64,000 nt of DNA from Flavobacteriia bacterium (GTDB taxonomy: Bacteria > Bacteroidota > Bacteroidia > Flavobacteriales_D > Crocinitomicaceae), in the NCBI GenBank assembly GCA_016178305.1, contig JACOTM010000035.1, positions 1 to 64,000 on the forward strand, in the 5' to 3' direction. Below, piece by piece: positions 54,806-63,537 of the stretch. The translations under genes were made by a program, and so were the position numbers. The notes under the pieces are model-generated. The model ran no database searches and was not told the DNA's origin. It saw only the letters and a list, made by a program, of their open reading frames with translations. Numbering within the stretch: position 1 is the first letter of the stretch; every line of letters starts with the position of its first letter.

Positions 54806-56020
54806 TTATAACATTAACAATTCAATATTTTTATATTTTATATCGAATACTTTTCCTAATACTTCACTTGTTAAAACACCTTTGTATATATAAACTCCAC
54901 TTCTAAAACCAGAATCTTTAATTATCAATTCTTTGCATCCACCTTTTTCTCCCATTTCAAGTAAAATTGGAGAAAAAATATTTGACAACGCAAAAGATGC
55001 AGTTCGGGAAACACGAGACGCAATATTAGGGACACAATAATGAATTACGCCATGCTTTACAAAAGTCGGGTCATTGTGGTTCGTAACTTGTGATGTTTCA
55101 AAACAACCACCTTGATCAATACTAATATCAACAATAACAGAGCCTGATTTCATATTTTCAACCATTTCTTCTGTAACAACGCAAGGAGTTCGTCCGAGTG
55201 GAGCCCGTAAAGCACCAACGACTACATCCGCTCTCATCAAGGCTTTAGCTAAAACTTTAGGCTGAATAACAGAAGTATGAATTCTTCTTCCTAAATCATT
55301 TTGTAAACGTCTTAATTTAGAAAGTGAATTATCAAAAACCTTAACCGTTGCTCCTAAACCTAACGCAGCTCTGACAGCATATTCACCAGCCGTACCTGCA
55401 CCTATAACAACAACTTCAGTCGGTTGAACACCAGCAATACCACCTAACATAATGCCTTTTCCTGAGTTATAAGATGACAATAATTCTCCAGCAATTAAAA
55501 TAGAAGTTGTTCCTGCAATCTCACCCATTGACCGAACAATAGGAAATGCACCTTCATCATCACGAATATAATCCCAAGCAATTGCAGTTATTTTTTTCTG
55601 CATTAATTTTTGTAGCGTAATCTTTGGTTGAACAGATATTTGTAATGCCGAAATTAAAGTCTGATTTCCTTTCATCATTTCAATTTCATCTTCAGCAGGT
55701 GGCGAAACTTTAAAAATAATGTCGCAAGCAAAAATTTCTTTTCGATCATAGCATATTTCAGCTCCAGCTTCACTGTAATCATTATCAGAAAAATTAGCCA
55801 TTTCTCCTGATTTTGACTCTATTTTAACACGATGGCCATTTGAAACCAATAATGAAACAGCTTCAGGAACTAAAGCAACCCTTTTTTCTTGAAAAGAATT
55901 TTCTTTAGGAATACCAATATACAATTGCCCTTTTTTTCGGGAAATTTCTAACATTTCCTCTTTTGGAAGCAAACTTCCTTGTTGCATTAAATGTTTTAAA
56001 ATATTAGGATCTGTTTTCAT
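54806..56020 (-). CDS. ald: alanine dehydrogenase
   Basis: Ald catalyses reversible oxidative deamination of alanine to pyruvate with NAD+. The protein has 404 residues, somewhat longer than the usual 370 because of about 30 extra N-terminal residues (MKTDPNILKHLMQQGSLLP). Family motifs include GIPKENSFQEKRVALVPEAV, the nucleotide-binding GAGTAGEYAVRAALGLGA and VDISIDQGGCFETS. It overlaps the tsaE stop by four bases (ATGA), so the two are translationally coupled. The extra N-terminus may belong to a distinct Bacteroidota subfamily. Identity is secure. Confidence 0.94.
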   Translation of the reverse strand: MKTDPNILKHLMQQGSLLPKEEMLEISRKKGQLYIGIPKENSFQEKRVALVPEAVSLLVSNGHRVKIESKSGEMANFSDNDYSEAGAEICYDRKEIFACDIIFKVSPPAEDEIEMMKGNQTLISALQISVQPKITLQKLMQKKITAIAWDYIRDDEGAFPIVRSMGEIAGTTSILIAGELLSSYNSGKGIMLGGIAGVQPTEVVVIGAGTAGEYAVRAALGLGATVKVFDNSLSKLRRLQNDLGRRIHTSVIQPKVLAKALMRADVVVGALRAPLGRTPCVVTEEMVENMKSGSVIVDISIDQGGCFETSQVTNHNDPTFVKHGVIHYCVPNIASRVSRTASFALSNIFSPILLEMGEKGGCKELIIKDSGFRSGVYIYKGVLTSEVLGKVFDIKYKNIELLML

Positions 56021-56433
56021 AGTTCAAAGCTTATTGTTCGACGATTATCTTCTGTTGTGCGAATATACACCCAAATTGTGTTTTCTGGTAATAGATTTTG
56101 AATTTTTTCTGGCCATTCAATAAAACAGTAGCATCCACTGTATAACATTTCCTCAATTCCAATATCAAAAGCTTCTATTTCAGAATTTAAACGATATAAA
56201 TCAAAATGATAAATTTTACCATAAGCAGGACTATCATAAACATTTACAATCGAATAAGTTGGAGACCCTTCAATATCTTCAACACCTATCGCTTTTAAAA
56301 TTGCAGTAATAAAAGTCGTTTTTCCTGCTCCCATTTGCCCATCAAAAGCAATCACTTTCCGATGATTTAATTCATTAAAAAACTGAATAGCCTTCTCTGG
56401 TAATTCATTTAAATTATTAATTTCTAATTCCAA
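56017..56433 (-). CDS. tsaE: tRNA threonylcarbamoyladenosine ATPase subunit
   Basis: TsaE is the ATPase partner of TsaB and TsaD in making t6A at position 37 of ANN-decoding tRNAs. The protein has 138 residues. The P-loop GQMGAGKTT is near residues 32-40, followed by SPTYSIVNVYDS and HFDLYRLNS, both TsaE signatures, and FIEWPEKIQ in the C-terminal half. It is linked to ald by a four-base overlap. TsaB and TsaD genes are not in the window. Confidence 0.95.
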   Translation of the reverse strand: MELEINNLNELPEKAIQFFNELNHRKVIAFDGQMGAGKTTFITAILKAIGVEDIEGSPTYSIVNVYDSPAYGKIYHFDLYRLNSEIEAFDIGIEEMLYSGCYCFIEWPEKIQNLLPENTIWVYIRTTEDNRRTISFEL

Positions 56434-56537
56434 TGCAGATTATATTGAATTTGAAACTCAAAAATATAAAAAATAATGGTAAATTATGTCAAAAAAAATC
56501 ATGAAATCTAGATATTGCCTAATAAAAATGAAAGTCG

Positions 56538-56545
56538 TAAATTTG
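56538..56545 (+). promoter_or_regulatory. promoter -7 element of the U32/ferredoxin pair
   Basis: TAAATTTG matches TAnnTTTG. A start near 56552 leaves a leader of about 40 bases to the ATG at 56591. An upstream TATTG at about the -33 distance is a weak partner. Confidence 0.45.
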
Positions 56546-56590
56546 TATCCGTTCGAAATAATTTGAATGTTTCTAAATGATTTTTTAAGA

Positions 56591-57835
56591 ATGAATAAAT
56601 CAAGATCGATTGAGTTAATGGCTCCAGCAGGTTCTTACGAGGCATTAATGGCAGCTATAAATGCAGGATGCAATTCTGTTTATTTTGGAGTAGAGCAACT
56701 AAATATGCGTTCTCGTTCTTCGAATAATTTTACGATTGAAGATTTAAAGAAAATTGCTGAATTAGGAAAGGAGCATAATATTAAAACGTATTTGACAATG
56801 AATACGGTTTTATACGATCACGATATCAATTTAATGAAACGTATCATTGATGCAGCGAAAGAAAGTGGTATTACTGCTGTAATCGCAGCTGATCATGCAG
56901 TGATGAATTATGCTAAAAAAGTTGGGGTTGAAATTCACGTTTCAACACAAGCGAATATTTCAAACATAGATACAGTAGAATTTTACGCAAACTATGCAGA
57001 CGTCGTTGTTCTTGCAAGAGAATTAAGTTTAAAGCAAGTTGGTGAGATCAGTAGAGAAATTAAACGGAGAGAAATTACAGGACCTTCAGGGAAGTTAATC
57101 GAAGTGGAGATTTTTGCACACGGAGCATTATGTATGGCTGTTTCAGGGAAATGTTACTTGAGTTTACATTCTCATTTTGCTTCAGCTAACAGAGGTGCTT
57201 GTATTCAGAACTGTAGAAGAACGTATGTTGTAAAAGACGAAGAAGGAATTGAATTTGAAATTGATAACGAATACATCATGTCTGCTAAAGATTTGTGTAC
57301 GATTGATTTCATTGATAAAATCATTGACGCTGGTGTGACGGTTCTAAAAATTGAAGGACGTGGTCGTTCAGCAGATTATGTGCATGTTGTTACTACTTGT
57401 TATAACGAAGCAATCGAAGCTTATTTAGAAGGAATTTATAACCAAAAAAAAGTGGATGTTTGGAAAGAACGATTAGCAACTGTATTTAACCGTGGATTTT
57501 GGGATGGATATTATCTTGGAAAGAAAATGGGTGAATGGTCTGATGAATACGGTTCAAAAGCAACGAAACAAAAAACATACATCGGTCGTGGTTTAAAATA
57601 TTTTGAAAAAGCACAAGTAGGTGAATTTCAATTAGATTCCCATTCATTAAAAGTAGGCGATGAGGTGATGATTACTGGACCAACAACTGGTTACGTTGAG
57701 ACAATTATTTCTGAAATTAGAGTTGATAATCAAGTAACAGAAGCTGTTAAAAAAGGTGATATTTTCTCATTTCCGATCGATATCAAAATTCGACCTTCAG
57801 ATAAATTATACAAATTACACGAGCCAATCAAATGA
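56591..57835 (+). CDS. peptidase U32 family protein (TrhP/RlhA type)
   Basis: Using the ATG at 56591 (MNKSRSIELMAPAGSYEALMAAI) the product has 414 residues; an upstream ATG at 56567 adds only eight. Signature motifs are MAPAGSYE, AINAGCNSVYFG, HVSTQANISN and the cysteine-rich GKCYLSLHSHFASANRGACIQNCRRTY, where three or four cysteines may hold an Fe-S cluster. Despite the name, family members such as TrhP and RlhA act in tRNA or rRNA hydroxylation. A ferredoxin gene overlaps the stop by four bases. Specific RNA target unknown. Confidence 0.9.
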   Translation: MNKSRSIELMAPAGSYEALMAAINAGCNSVYFGVEQLNMRSRSSNNFTIEDLKKIAELGKEHNIKTYLTMNTVLYDHDINLMKRIIDAAKESGITAVIAADHAVMNYAKKVGVEIHVSTQANISNIDTVEFYANYADVVVLARELSLKQVGEISREIKRREITGPSGKLIEVEIFAHGALCMAVSGKCYLSLHSHFASANRGACIQNCRRTYVVKDEEGIEFEIDNEYIMSAKDLCTIDFIDKIIDAGVTVLKIEGRGRSADYVHVVTTCYNEAIEAYLEGIYNQKKVDVWKERLATVFNRGFWDGYYLGKKMGEWSDEYGSKATKQKTYIGRGLKYFEKAQVGEFQLDSHSLKVGDEVMITGPTTGYVETIISEIRVDNQVTEAVKKGDIFSFPIDIKIRPSDKLYKLHEPIK

Positions 57836-58059
57836 TTCGAATCATTCAACAAAGAGACAAGTGTATTGGCTGTAATGCCTGTGTAGAAGCAGCAGATTAC
57901 CGTTGGAGAATTTCACGTAAAGACGGAAAATGCACATTAGTTGGAGGAAAAGAAAAACGAGGTTTTTACAGTGTTTTAGTAGATGATCATGAATTAGAAG
58001 ATAATATCATGGCCAAAGTAAATTGCCCTGTAAATATTATTCAAATCATTGAATTGTAG
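57832..58059 (+). CDS. small 4Fe-4S ferredoxin
   Basis: The 75-residue protein carries CIGCNAC at residues 12-18 (first three ligands) and a fourth Cys in NCPVNIIQI near residue 65, with a long loop between, as in single-cluster [4Fe-4S] ferredoxins. It is translationally coupled to the U32 gene through an ATGA overlap, so it may deliver electrons to that enzyme or help maintain its cluster. No signal peptide. Directly after its stop codon lies a 22-base palindrome (58059-58080). Confidence 0.88.
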   Translation: MIRIIQQRDKCIGCNACVEAADYRWRISRKDGKCTLVGGKEKRGFYSVLVDDHELEDNIMAKVNCPVNIIQIIEL

Positions 58060-58108
58060 ATATGTGATTTATCACATATCAAATATGATATATCATATAT
58101 CACATATC
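58059..58108. repeat. AT-rich palindromes after the ferredoxin gene
   Basis: A perfect palindrome with arms GATATGTGAT and ATCACATATC (TT centre) spans 58059-58080 and shares the G of the TAG stop. A second palindrome (58083-58098, arms ATATGATA and TATCATAT) follows, then another TATCACATATC half-unit. No clear T-run exists, so it is not a standard terminator. Confidence 0.75.
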
Positions 58109-58206
58109 AAAAATAATGATAATACATCTAAATATAAAAGTAGGTTTGTTAAATAATTGAAAAAGAACCAATTTAGGATAAAATGGAATATTTTTCAAAA
58201 AATAAA

Positions 58207-58239
58207 TTTGGAAGTTCAATTTTAATTCACATATCTTTG
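58207..58239 (+). promoter_or_regulatory. his operon promoter
   Basis: -33 TTTG (58207-58210) and -7 TATCTTTG (58232-58239) are separated by 21 bases, matching the Bacteroidota consensus. A start near 58245 places the GTG of the leader peptide about 20 bases into the transcript. Confidence 0.7.
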
Positions 58240-58263
58240 TGTCAACAAAAAAATAATAGAAAA

Positions 58264-58326
58264 GTGAATTTTACACAATTACATCATCATCATTTTCATA
58301 CGAGCATTCAAGCGAGCAGGAAATGA
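58264..58326 (+). CDS. hisL: histidine leader peptide (attenuator)
   Basis: The 20-codon frame starts with GTG and reads VNFTQLHHHHFHTSIQASRK, with five His in six codons, then TGA. An ATG at 58183 is in frame with it, but it lies upstream of the promoter TATCTTTG, so the GTG start is preferred. The run of His codons is followed by an intrinsic terminator at 58352. Stalling at His codons when charged tRNA-His is scarce would favour readthrough into hisG. I name it hisL by analogy with the enterobacterial leader, not by homology. Confidence 0.8.
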   Translation: MNFTQLHHHHFHTSIQASRK

Positions 58327-58351
58327 TATGTGTATAATCTAAAATATTTCG

Positions 58352-58385
58352 AAACCCGTTTGAGTAAGTCAGACGGGTTTTTTGT
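58352..58385 (+). terminator. attenuator terminator of the his operon
   Basis: AAACCCGTTTGA and TCAGACGGGTTT form a 12-base stem (one T-G pair) with a five-base loop, followed by a run of T. It lies between the His leader stop and hisG, as expected of an attenuator. Confidence 0.88.
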
Positions 58386-58432
58386 TTTAAATATTTCCCC
58401 TTTCGATTTACTCAAACCTAAAAACAAACAAA

Positions 58433-59290
58433 ATGAGTAAATTAAAAATTGCAATCCAAAAAAGCGGAAGATTAAGTGAGAAATCACTTGAATTATTAAA
58501 AGAATGTGGAATCAATATTTCGAGTAGTGACCGTAAACTTAAATCGTTAGCAAATAATTTCCCTATTGAAGTATTATTCTTAAGAGACGATGATATTCCT
58601 CAATATGTGGAACAAGGAGTCGCAGATATTGGAATCTTAGGAGAAAATGAAGTAGTTGAAAAAGGAAGAAATGTTGCATTAACAGATCGATTAGGATTTG
58701 CTAGCTGCAGATTGTCCTTAGCAATTCCGAAAGAAGAAGAATATCAAGGTGTAAAATATTTCCAAGCGAAAAAGATAGCAACTAGTTACCCAAAGATGTT
58801 ACAAAAATATTTCGATGAAAAAGAAATTCAAGTTGAAATTGAAGAAATAGGAGGAAGTGTAGAGATTGCCCCAGGAATTGGATTGTCAGATGGTATTTTC
58901 GACATCGTAAGCAGTGGAAGTACATTGGTGTTGAATGGTTTGAAAGAAGTAGAATTGGTCATGAAAAGTGAAGCTGTTTTGATTTCAAATAAATCGTTGA
59001 CGGAAGAAAAACAGCAATTGTTAGATAAATTATTATTCAGAATAAAAGCCGTTAAAAATTCATCTGAAAACAAATACATATTATTGAATGCACCAATCAA
59101 TAAAGTGGATGAAATTTCAAAAATATTACCCGGAATGAAAAGTCCAACAGTATTACCATTATCAGAAGAAGGATGGTGCAGCATTCATTCAGTAATAAAA
59201 GAAGATCAATTCTGGGAGGTAATAGATCTACTAAAAGAAATCGGAGCCGAAGGCATATTAGTAATCCCAATCGAAAAAATGGTAGGTTAG
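58433..59290 (+). CDS. hisG: ATP phosphoribosyltransferase (long form)
   Basis: HisG catalyses the first step of histidine synthesis (ATP plus PRPP). It has 285 residues, the long form with a C-terminal regulatory ACT-like domain at about residues 210-285 that binds histidine in this class, so no HisZ is required. Core motifs are IAIQKSGRLSEKS at the start, VEIAPGIGLSDGIFDIVSSGSTL near 140-165 and the PRPP loop in that segment. It is the first structural gene after the attenuator. A palindrome overlaps its TAG stop. Identification is firm. Confidence 0.96.
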   Translation: MSKLKIAIQKSGRLSEKSLELLKECGINISSSDRKLKSLANNFPIEVLFLRDDDIPQYVEQGVADIGILGENEVVEKGRNVALTDRLGFASCRLSLAIPKEEEYQGVKYFQAKKIATSYPKMLQKYFDEKEIQVEIEEIGGSVEIAPGIGLSDGIFDIVSSGSTLVLNGLKEVELVMKSEAVLISNKSLTEEKQQLLDKLLFRIKAVKNSSENKYILLNAPINKVDEISKILPGMKSPTVLPLSEEGWCSIHSVIKEDQFWEVIDLLKEIGAEGILVIPIEKMVG

Positions 59291-59311
59291 GGACGAATTG
59301 CAATTCGTCCC
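59290..59311. repeat. 22-base perfect palindrome on the hisG stop
   Basis: Arms GGGACGAATT and AATTCGTCCC with GC centre; the first G is the last base of the hisG TAG. No T-run follows and hisD begins about 30 bases later, so it is not a usual terminator. Confidence 0.8.
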
Positions 59312-59341
59312 CACTGTAGCCATTTTCCAAAACATAAAAAA

Positions 59342-60625
59342 ATGAAAACAAAAACAAACCCAAATAAAACCGATTGGTCAGAATTAACAAAAAGACCAAC
59401 AAAATCAATTGAATCATTAGATACAATTGTGAAGCAAGTATTCGCAGAGATTCAATCAAAAGGAGATGAAGCGATCCAAAAATACACGCATTTCTTTGAT
59501 CGAGTGGACGTAGAAGAGTTCATCGTGAAAAGTGCTATAATCGCTGAAGCCAAAAATACTATTTCAGAAAAGTTAAAAGAAGCAATTTGTTTGGCGAAAG
59601 ACAATATTGAGCAATTTCACCTTTCTCAGAAAGAAGAGAAAAAAGTTATAGAGACAGTTCCAGGAGTTCAATGTTGGAGAGAAGCAAGAGCAATTGAGAA
59701 AGTTGGAATTTATATCCCAGGAGGTTCAGCACCTTTGTTTTCAACTGTATTAATGTTGGGTGTTCCAGCTAAAATAGCAGGTTGTAAAGAGATTGTTTTA
59801 TGTACACCACCAGATAAAAATGGTAATATAAACCCCGCAATATTATTTGCAGCTGAATTAGTAGGAGTAACGAAAGTAGTTGCAGCAGGCGGAATTCAAG
59901 CGATAGGAGGCTTAACATTTGGAACACAATCAATTCCAAAGGTAGATAAGATTTTGGGACCAGGAAATCAGTTTGTAACAGCAGCAAAACAAATGGCACA
60001 AAGTTATGGAGTAGCGATTGATATGCCTGCAGGACCAAGTGAAGTGCTTGTGATTACAGATGAATCATGCATACCGGCTTATGTTGCAGCTGATTTATTG
60101 TCTCAAGCAGAACACGGTCCAGATAGTCAAGTTATTTTACTTTCAACAAATGAAGAGGTTGTGAATCAAATCATAGCGCAAGTAGAAGTTCAGTTAGAGG
60201 AATTACCAAGAAAAGAAATTACAGCAAAAGCGTTAGAAAATAGTCGTTTTATAGTTTTGAGTTCATTAGAAGAAAGTATAGAATTCAGTAATTTATATGC
60301 ACCAGAACATTTGATTTTAGCAACTGAAAAAGCAACTCAGTTGATCGATAAAATTCAAAATGCAGGTTCGGTTTTTATTGGGAATTACAGCTGTGAAAGT
60401 GCTGGTGATTATGCCAGTGGAACAAATCACACCTTGCCAACAAACGGTTATGCTAGAAATTACAGTGGAGTTTCTTTAGATACATTTTATAAAAAAATAA
60501 CGTTTCAACAATTATCCAAAGAAGGATTAAATTCAATCGGCTGGGCAATAAAACAAATGGCAGAAGCAGAAGGATTACAAGCCCACAAAAACGCAGTATC
60601 AATTAGATTAAACATTAGTCAATAG
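59342..60625 (+). CDS. hisD: histidinol dehydrogenase
   Basis: HisD oxidises histidinol to histidine in two NAD+-dependent steps. The protein has 427 residues and is cytoplasmic. PGGSAPLFSTVLMLGVPAKIAG and KILGPGNQFVTAAKQ are the NAD and core motifs; MPAGPSEVLVI follows; AEHGPDSQVIL carries a zinc or catalytic His; and YAPEHL plus SAGDYASGTNHTLPTNG complete the active site. The order and length fit the family. About 50 bases separate it from hisG, and 118 from hisC. Confidence 0.97.
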   Translation: MKTKTNPNKTDWSELTKRPTKSIESLDTIVKQVFAEIQSKGDEAIQKYTHFFDRVDVEEFIVKSAIIAEAKNTISEKLKEAICLAKDNIEQFHLSQKEEKKVIETVPGVQCWREARAIEKVGIYIPGGSAPLFSTVLMLGVPAKIAGCKEIVLCTPPDKNGNINPAILFAAELVGVTKVVAAGGIQAIGGLTFGTQSIPKVDKILGPGNQFVTAAKQMAQSYGVAIDMPAGPSEVLVITDESCIPAYVAADLLSQAEHGPDSQVILLSTNEEVVNQIIAQVEVQLEELPRKEITAKALENSRFIVLSSLEESIEFSNLYAPEHLILATEKATQLIDKIQNAGSVFIGNYSCESAGDYASGTNHTLPTNGYARNYSGVSLDTFYKKITFQQLSKEGLNSIGWAIKQMAEAEGLQAHKNAVSIRLNISQ

Positions 60626-60743
60626 TTTCTAGTCAAAGGTCAGTAGTGGTAATAGTAATGAGGCTAAGGCTCTCGAAACTGCTGTTTTAAAGTCTAATTT
60701 CTAGCATCTAGTAGCGAAGCGATTCTAATATCTTAATAATAAA

Positions 60744-61796
60744 ATGAAAAACTTAATAAGAAATAACATAAAAAATCTTCAACCTTACGCATGTGCAAGG
60801 GATGAATATAAAGGAGATGAAGGTATCTTTTTAGATGCGAATGAGAATCCTTTTGGGGAAAACAATCGATATCCAGATCCATATCAAAAAGAATTGAAAG
60901 CTGAATTATCGAAAATTAAAAATGTAGAGACCAATCAAATCTTTATAGGGAACGGAAGTGATGAGGTCATTGATTTATTGTACCGTATTTTCTGTAATCC
61001 GGGGAAAGATAAAGTAATTGTTTTCACACCAACATACGGAATGTATGAAGTTTCTGCAGGGATTAATGATGTCGAAGTAATTAAGATTCCACTTACAGAC
61101 GATTTTCAAATTCAGAAAGGATCTTATGATGCTTATTTGAATGATGAAACTATAAAAGTGATGTTTATTTGTTCACCAAATAATCCAACAGGAAACTCAA
61201 TTGATAACGATGCAATTGAGGATATACTAAAAAGATTTAAAGGAATTGTTTTTATTGATGAAGCGTATATTGATTTCAGCACAAAAGATTCTTGGTTGAA
61301 GAGATTGAATGAATTTCCGAATTTAATTATTTCTCAAACATTCAGTAAAGCATGGGGGTTAGCAGCTGTAAGAGTAGGGATAGCTTATTCAAATGAAGAG
61401 ATTATTTCGTACTACAACAAAGTGAAACCACCTTACAATGTAAGTAAGTTGAATCAAGAATGTATTGTAGAGGCTCTAAAAAATAGAGGTAAATTGAATG
61501 AAGAAATACAATCAATTTTAGAGCAAAAAGCAATCTTAATTTCTAAGCTAAAAGAGTTAAAAAGTGTGGTGAAAATTTACCCTTCAGATGCTAATTTTTT
61601 GTTGATAGAATTCCAAGATGGAAATGCAGTTTATTCAGATTTAATTGAAAGAAAAATAATCACAAGAAATAGAAGTTCCGTGGTTAAAAACACAGTTCGA
61701 ATTTCAATTGGAACAAAAGAAGAAAACGAAAAATTAATTCAAAAGATAATTGAGGTTAATTCAAAATCTAAAATTCAAAATTCAAAATTATCATGA
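60744..61796 (+). CDS. hisC: histidinol-phosphate aminotransferase
   Basis: HisC is a PLP enzyme moving an amino group from glutamate to imidazole-acetol phosphate. The 350-residue product shows [10 protein letters not shown] at the start, [21 protein letters not shown] and the PLP-lysine region [16 protein letters not shown]. The last dozen residues ([12 protein letters not shown]) look unlike an enzyme tail and are encoded by an AAAATCTAAAATTC-type repeat that also follows hisH, so the natural end may have been extended. It overlaps hisB by four bases. Confidence 0.95.
   Translation: MKNLIRNNIKNLQPYACARDEYKGDEGIFLDANENPFGENNRYPDPYQKELKAELSKIKNVETNQIFIGNGSDEVIDLLYRIFCNPGKDKVIVFTPTYGMYEVSAGINDVEVIKIPLTDDFQIQKGSYDAYLNDETIKVMFICSPNNPTGNSIDNDAIEDILKRFKGIVFIDEAYIDFSTKDSWLKRLNEFPNLIISQTFSKAWGLAAVRVGIAYSNEEIISYYNKVKPPYNVSKLNQECIVEALKNRGKLNEEIQSILEQKAILISKLKELKSVVKIYPSDANFLLIEFQDGNAVYSDLIERKIITRNRSSVVKNTVRISIGTKEENEKLIQKIIEVNSKSKIQNSKLS
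61760..61792. repeat. AAAATTC-type tandem repeat at the hisC-hisB junction
   Basis: Units of AAAATCTAAAATTCAAAATTC lie inside the last codons of hisC. A matching run sits after hisH at about 63470-63505; the shared part CAAAATCTAAAATTCAAAAT is 20 bases. Confidence 0.8.
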
Positions 61797-62887
61797 AAAA
61801 AGTATTATTCATAGACAGAGATGGAACGTTAATTATCGAACCACCTGTCGATTTTCAAGTAGATAGCTTAGAAAAATTAGAATATTATCCACAAGTATTT
61901 CAATATCTGAGCAAAATTGTAAAAGAATGTGATTTTGAAATAGTATTAATTACAAACCAAGATGGACTAGGAACTACTTCTTTTCCAGAAGAAACCTTTT
62001 GGCCTGCTCAAAATAAAATGCTTCAAGCGTTTAAAAATGAAGGTGTGATTTTTAATGATATTTTAATTGATAGAAGTTTCCCTGAAGAAAATTTGTCCAC
62101 ACGAAAACCAGGAGTTGGATTGTTAGGGAAGTATATTTATGGGGATTATGATTTGGCAAATTCCTATGTGATTGGTGATCGTAAAACAGATGTTCAGTTG
62201 GCCGAAAATTTAGGTTCCAAATCGATCTATATGGGAACTGATTTTGAAGATGTGAATCCAATCTTTTCTTCTACTAAATGGCAAGAGATTTACAGTTATT
62301 TAACGGTGATTCCTAGAACATTTTCTGTTGTTAGAAACACCAATGAAACGAAAATTAAAGTTGATTTAAATCTAGATGGATCAGGAAAAAATAATTTGTC
62401 AACGGGACTAGGATTTTTTGATCACATATTGGAGCAAATTGCAAAACACGGACTTTTAGATTTAAGCGTAGAAGTAAAAGGCGATTTAGAAATAGATGAA
62501 CACCACACAATTGAAGATGTGGCAATAACGCTTGGAACAGCTTTTCATGAAGCTTTGGGAAGTAAAAAAGGAATTGAAAGATATGGTTTTTTATTACCAA
62601 TGGATGATTGTTTGGCACAAGTAGCAATTGATTTTGGAGGACGACCATGGTTAGTTTGGGAAGCTGAATTTAAAAGAGAAATGATAGGAGAAATGCCTTC
62701 AGAGATGTTTATGCACTTTTTTAAATCGTTTAGTGATGCAGCAAAATGTAATTTGAACATCAAAGCGGAAGGTGAAAATGAACACCACAAAATTGAAGGA
62801 ATTTTCAAAGCGTTTGCAAAAGCCATTAAAATGGCAGTGAAGAAAACAGGTGATTTTTCGATACCAAGTACAAAAGGAAGTTTATGA
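61793..62887 (+). CDS. hisB: bifunctional histidinol phosphatase / IGP dehydratase
   Basis: The 364-residue fusion joins two enzymes. Residues 1-165 are a HAD-family histidinol phosphatase: [12 protein letters not shown] holds the nucleophile Asp. Residues 170-364 are imidazoleglycerol-phosphate dehydratase with [17 protein letters not shown] and [14 protein letters not shown], the His-rich metal motifs repeated in [14 protein letters not shown]. The same fused arrangement occurs in gamma-proteobacteria and many Bacteroidota. Overlaps of four bases with hisC and hisH show tight coupling. Confidence 0.97.
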   Translation: MKKVLFIDRDGTLIIEPPVDFQVDSLEKLEYYPQVFQYLSKIVKECDFEIVLITNQDGLGTTSFPEETFWPAQNKMLQAFKNEGVIFNDILIDRSFPEENLSTRKPGVGLLGKYIYGDYDLANSYVIGDRKTDVQLAENLGSKSIYMGTDFEDVNPIFSSTKWQEIYSYLTVIPRTFSVVRNTNETKIKVDLNLDGSGKNNLSTGLGFFDHILEQIAKHGLLDLSVEVKGDLEIDEHHTIEDVAITLGTAFHEALGSKKGIERYGFLLPMDDCLAQVAIDFGGRPWLVWEAEFKREMIGEMPSEMFMHFFKSFSDAAKCNLNIKAEGENEHHKIEGIFKAFAKAIKMAVKKTGDFSIPSTKGSL

Positions 62888-63453
62888 TCGCAATAGTAAA
62901 ATACAACGCAGGGAATGTGACATCGGTAAAAAATGCAATTGAACGATTAGGGTTTGAATGTATTGTAACAGATAATAGTGAAGAACTTCAACAAGCAGAT
63001 AAAGTAATATTTCCAGGTGTCGGAGAAGCTAGTTCCGCGATGGCCTATTTAAAAGAAAAAGAGTTAGATGAGGTGATCAAAAACTTGAAACAACCTTTTT
63101 TAGGAATTTGCTTAGGAATGCAACTCATGTGTGATTATTCTGAAGAAGGTAATATTGATTGTTTGGGGATTTTCAAAACGAAAGTTAAGAAGTTTCCACC
63201 GTTGGATTTAGTGCCACAAATGGGTTGGAATTCAATAATTCAGAATGGAAAAGAAAATGAGAATGAAGATGTTTATTTCGTACATAGTTATTACGCAGAA
63301 GTTTGCGAAGAGACAATAGCAACATGTAATTACGTATTAAATTTCAGTGCAGCTTTACAAAAAGATAATTTCTACGGAGTTCAATTTCACCCAGAAAAAT
63401 CAGGAAAAATAGGAGAGGAAATATTATATAAATTTTTGATTTTAAATTTTTAA
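62884..63453 (+). CDS. hisH: imidazole glycerol phosphate synthase, glutaminase subunit
   Basis: HisH provides ammonia from glutamine to HisF. The protein has 189 residues. The nucleophile Cys is in [13 protein letters not shown], with [11 protein letters not shown] near residue 45 and the catalytic His-x-Glu in [12 protein letters not shown] close to the C-terminus. It overlaps hisB by four bases. An AAAATCC-type repeat follows the stop. HisF is expected beyond the window. Confidence 0.97.
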   Translation: MIAIVKYNAGNVTSVKNAIERLGFECIVTDNSEELQQADKVIFPGVGEASSAMAYLKEKELDEVIKNLKQPFLGICLGMQLMCDYSEEGNIDCLGIFKTKVKKFPPLDLVPQMGWNSIIQNGKENENEDVYFVHSYYAEVCEETIATCNYVLNFSAALQKDNFYGVQFHPEKSGKIGEEILYKFLILNF

Positions 63454-63464
63454 TGTTGAATTAT

Positions 63465-63510
63465 AATCCAAAATCTAAAATTCAAAATCCAAAATCCAAA
63501 ATTTCAATTG
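63465..63510. repeat. AAAATCC/AAAATTC-type repeat after hisH
   Basis: A run of units such as CCAAAATCTAAAATTC and CAAAATCC lies between hisH and hisA. It matches the repeat at the hisC-hisB junction (61760-61792). Confidence 0.78.
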
Positions 63511-63537
63511 CCTTTTATGGTTCAAAAAGAAAACAAA

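Noticed and set aside
58083-58108. Terminator of the ferredoxin gene
   Set aside because: The palindromes are AT-only in core and lack a following T-run, so I list them as repeats.
58183-58263. ATG-started N-terminal extension of the His leader
   Set aside because: It would start upstream of the TTTG/TATCTTTG promoter, so it would not be on the transcript; the GTG at 58264 fits better.
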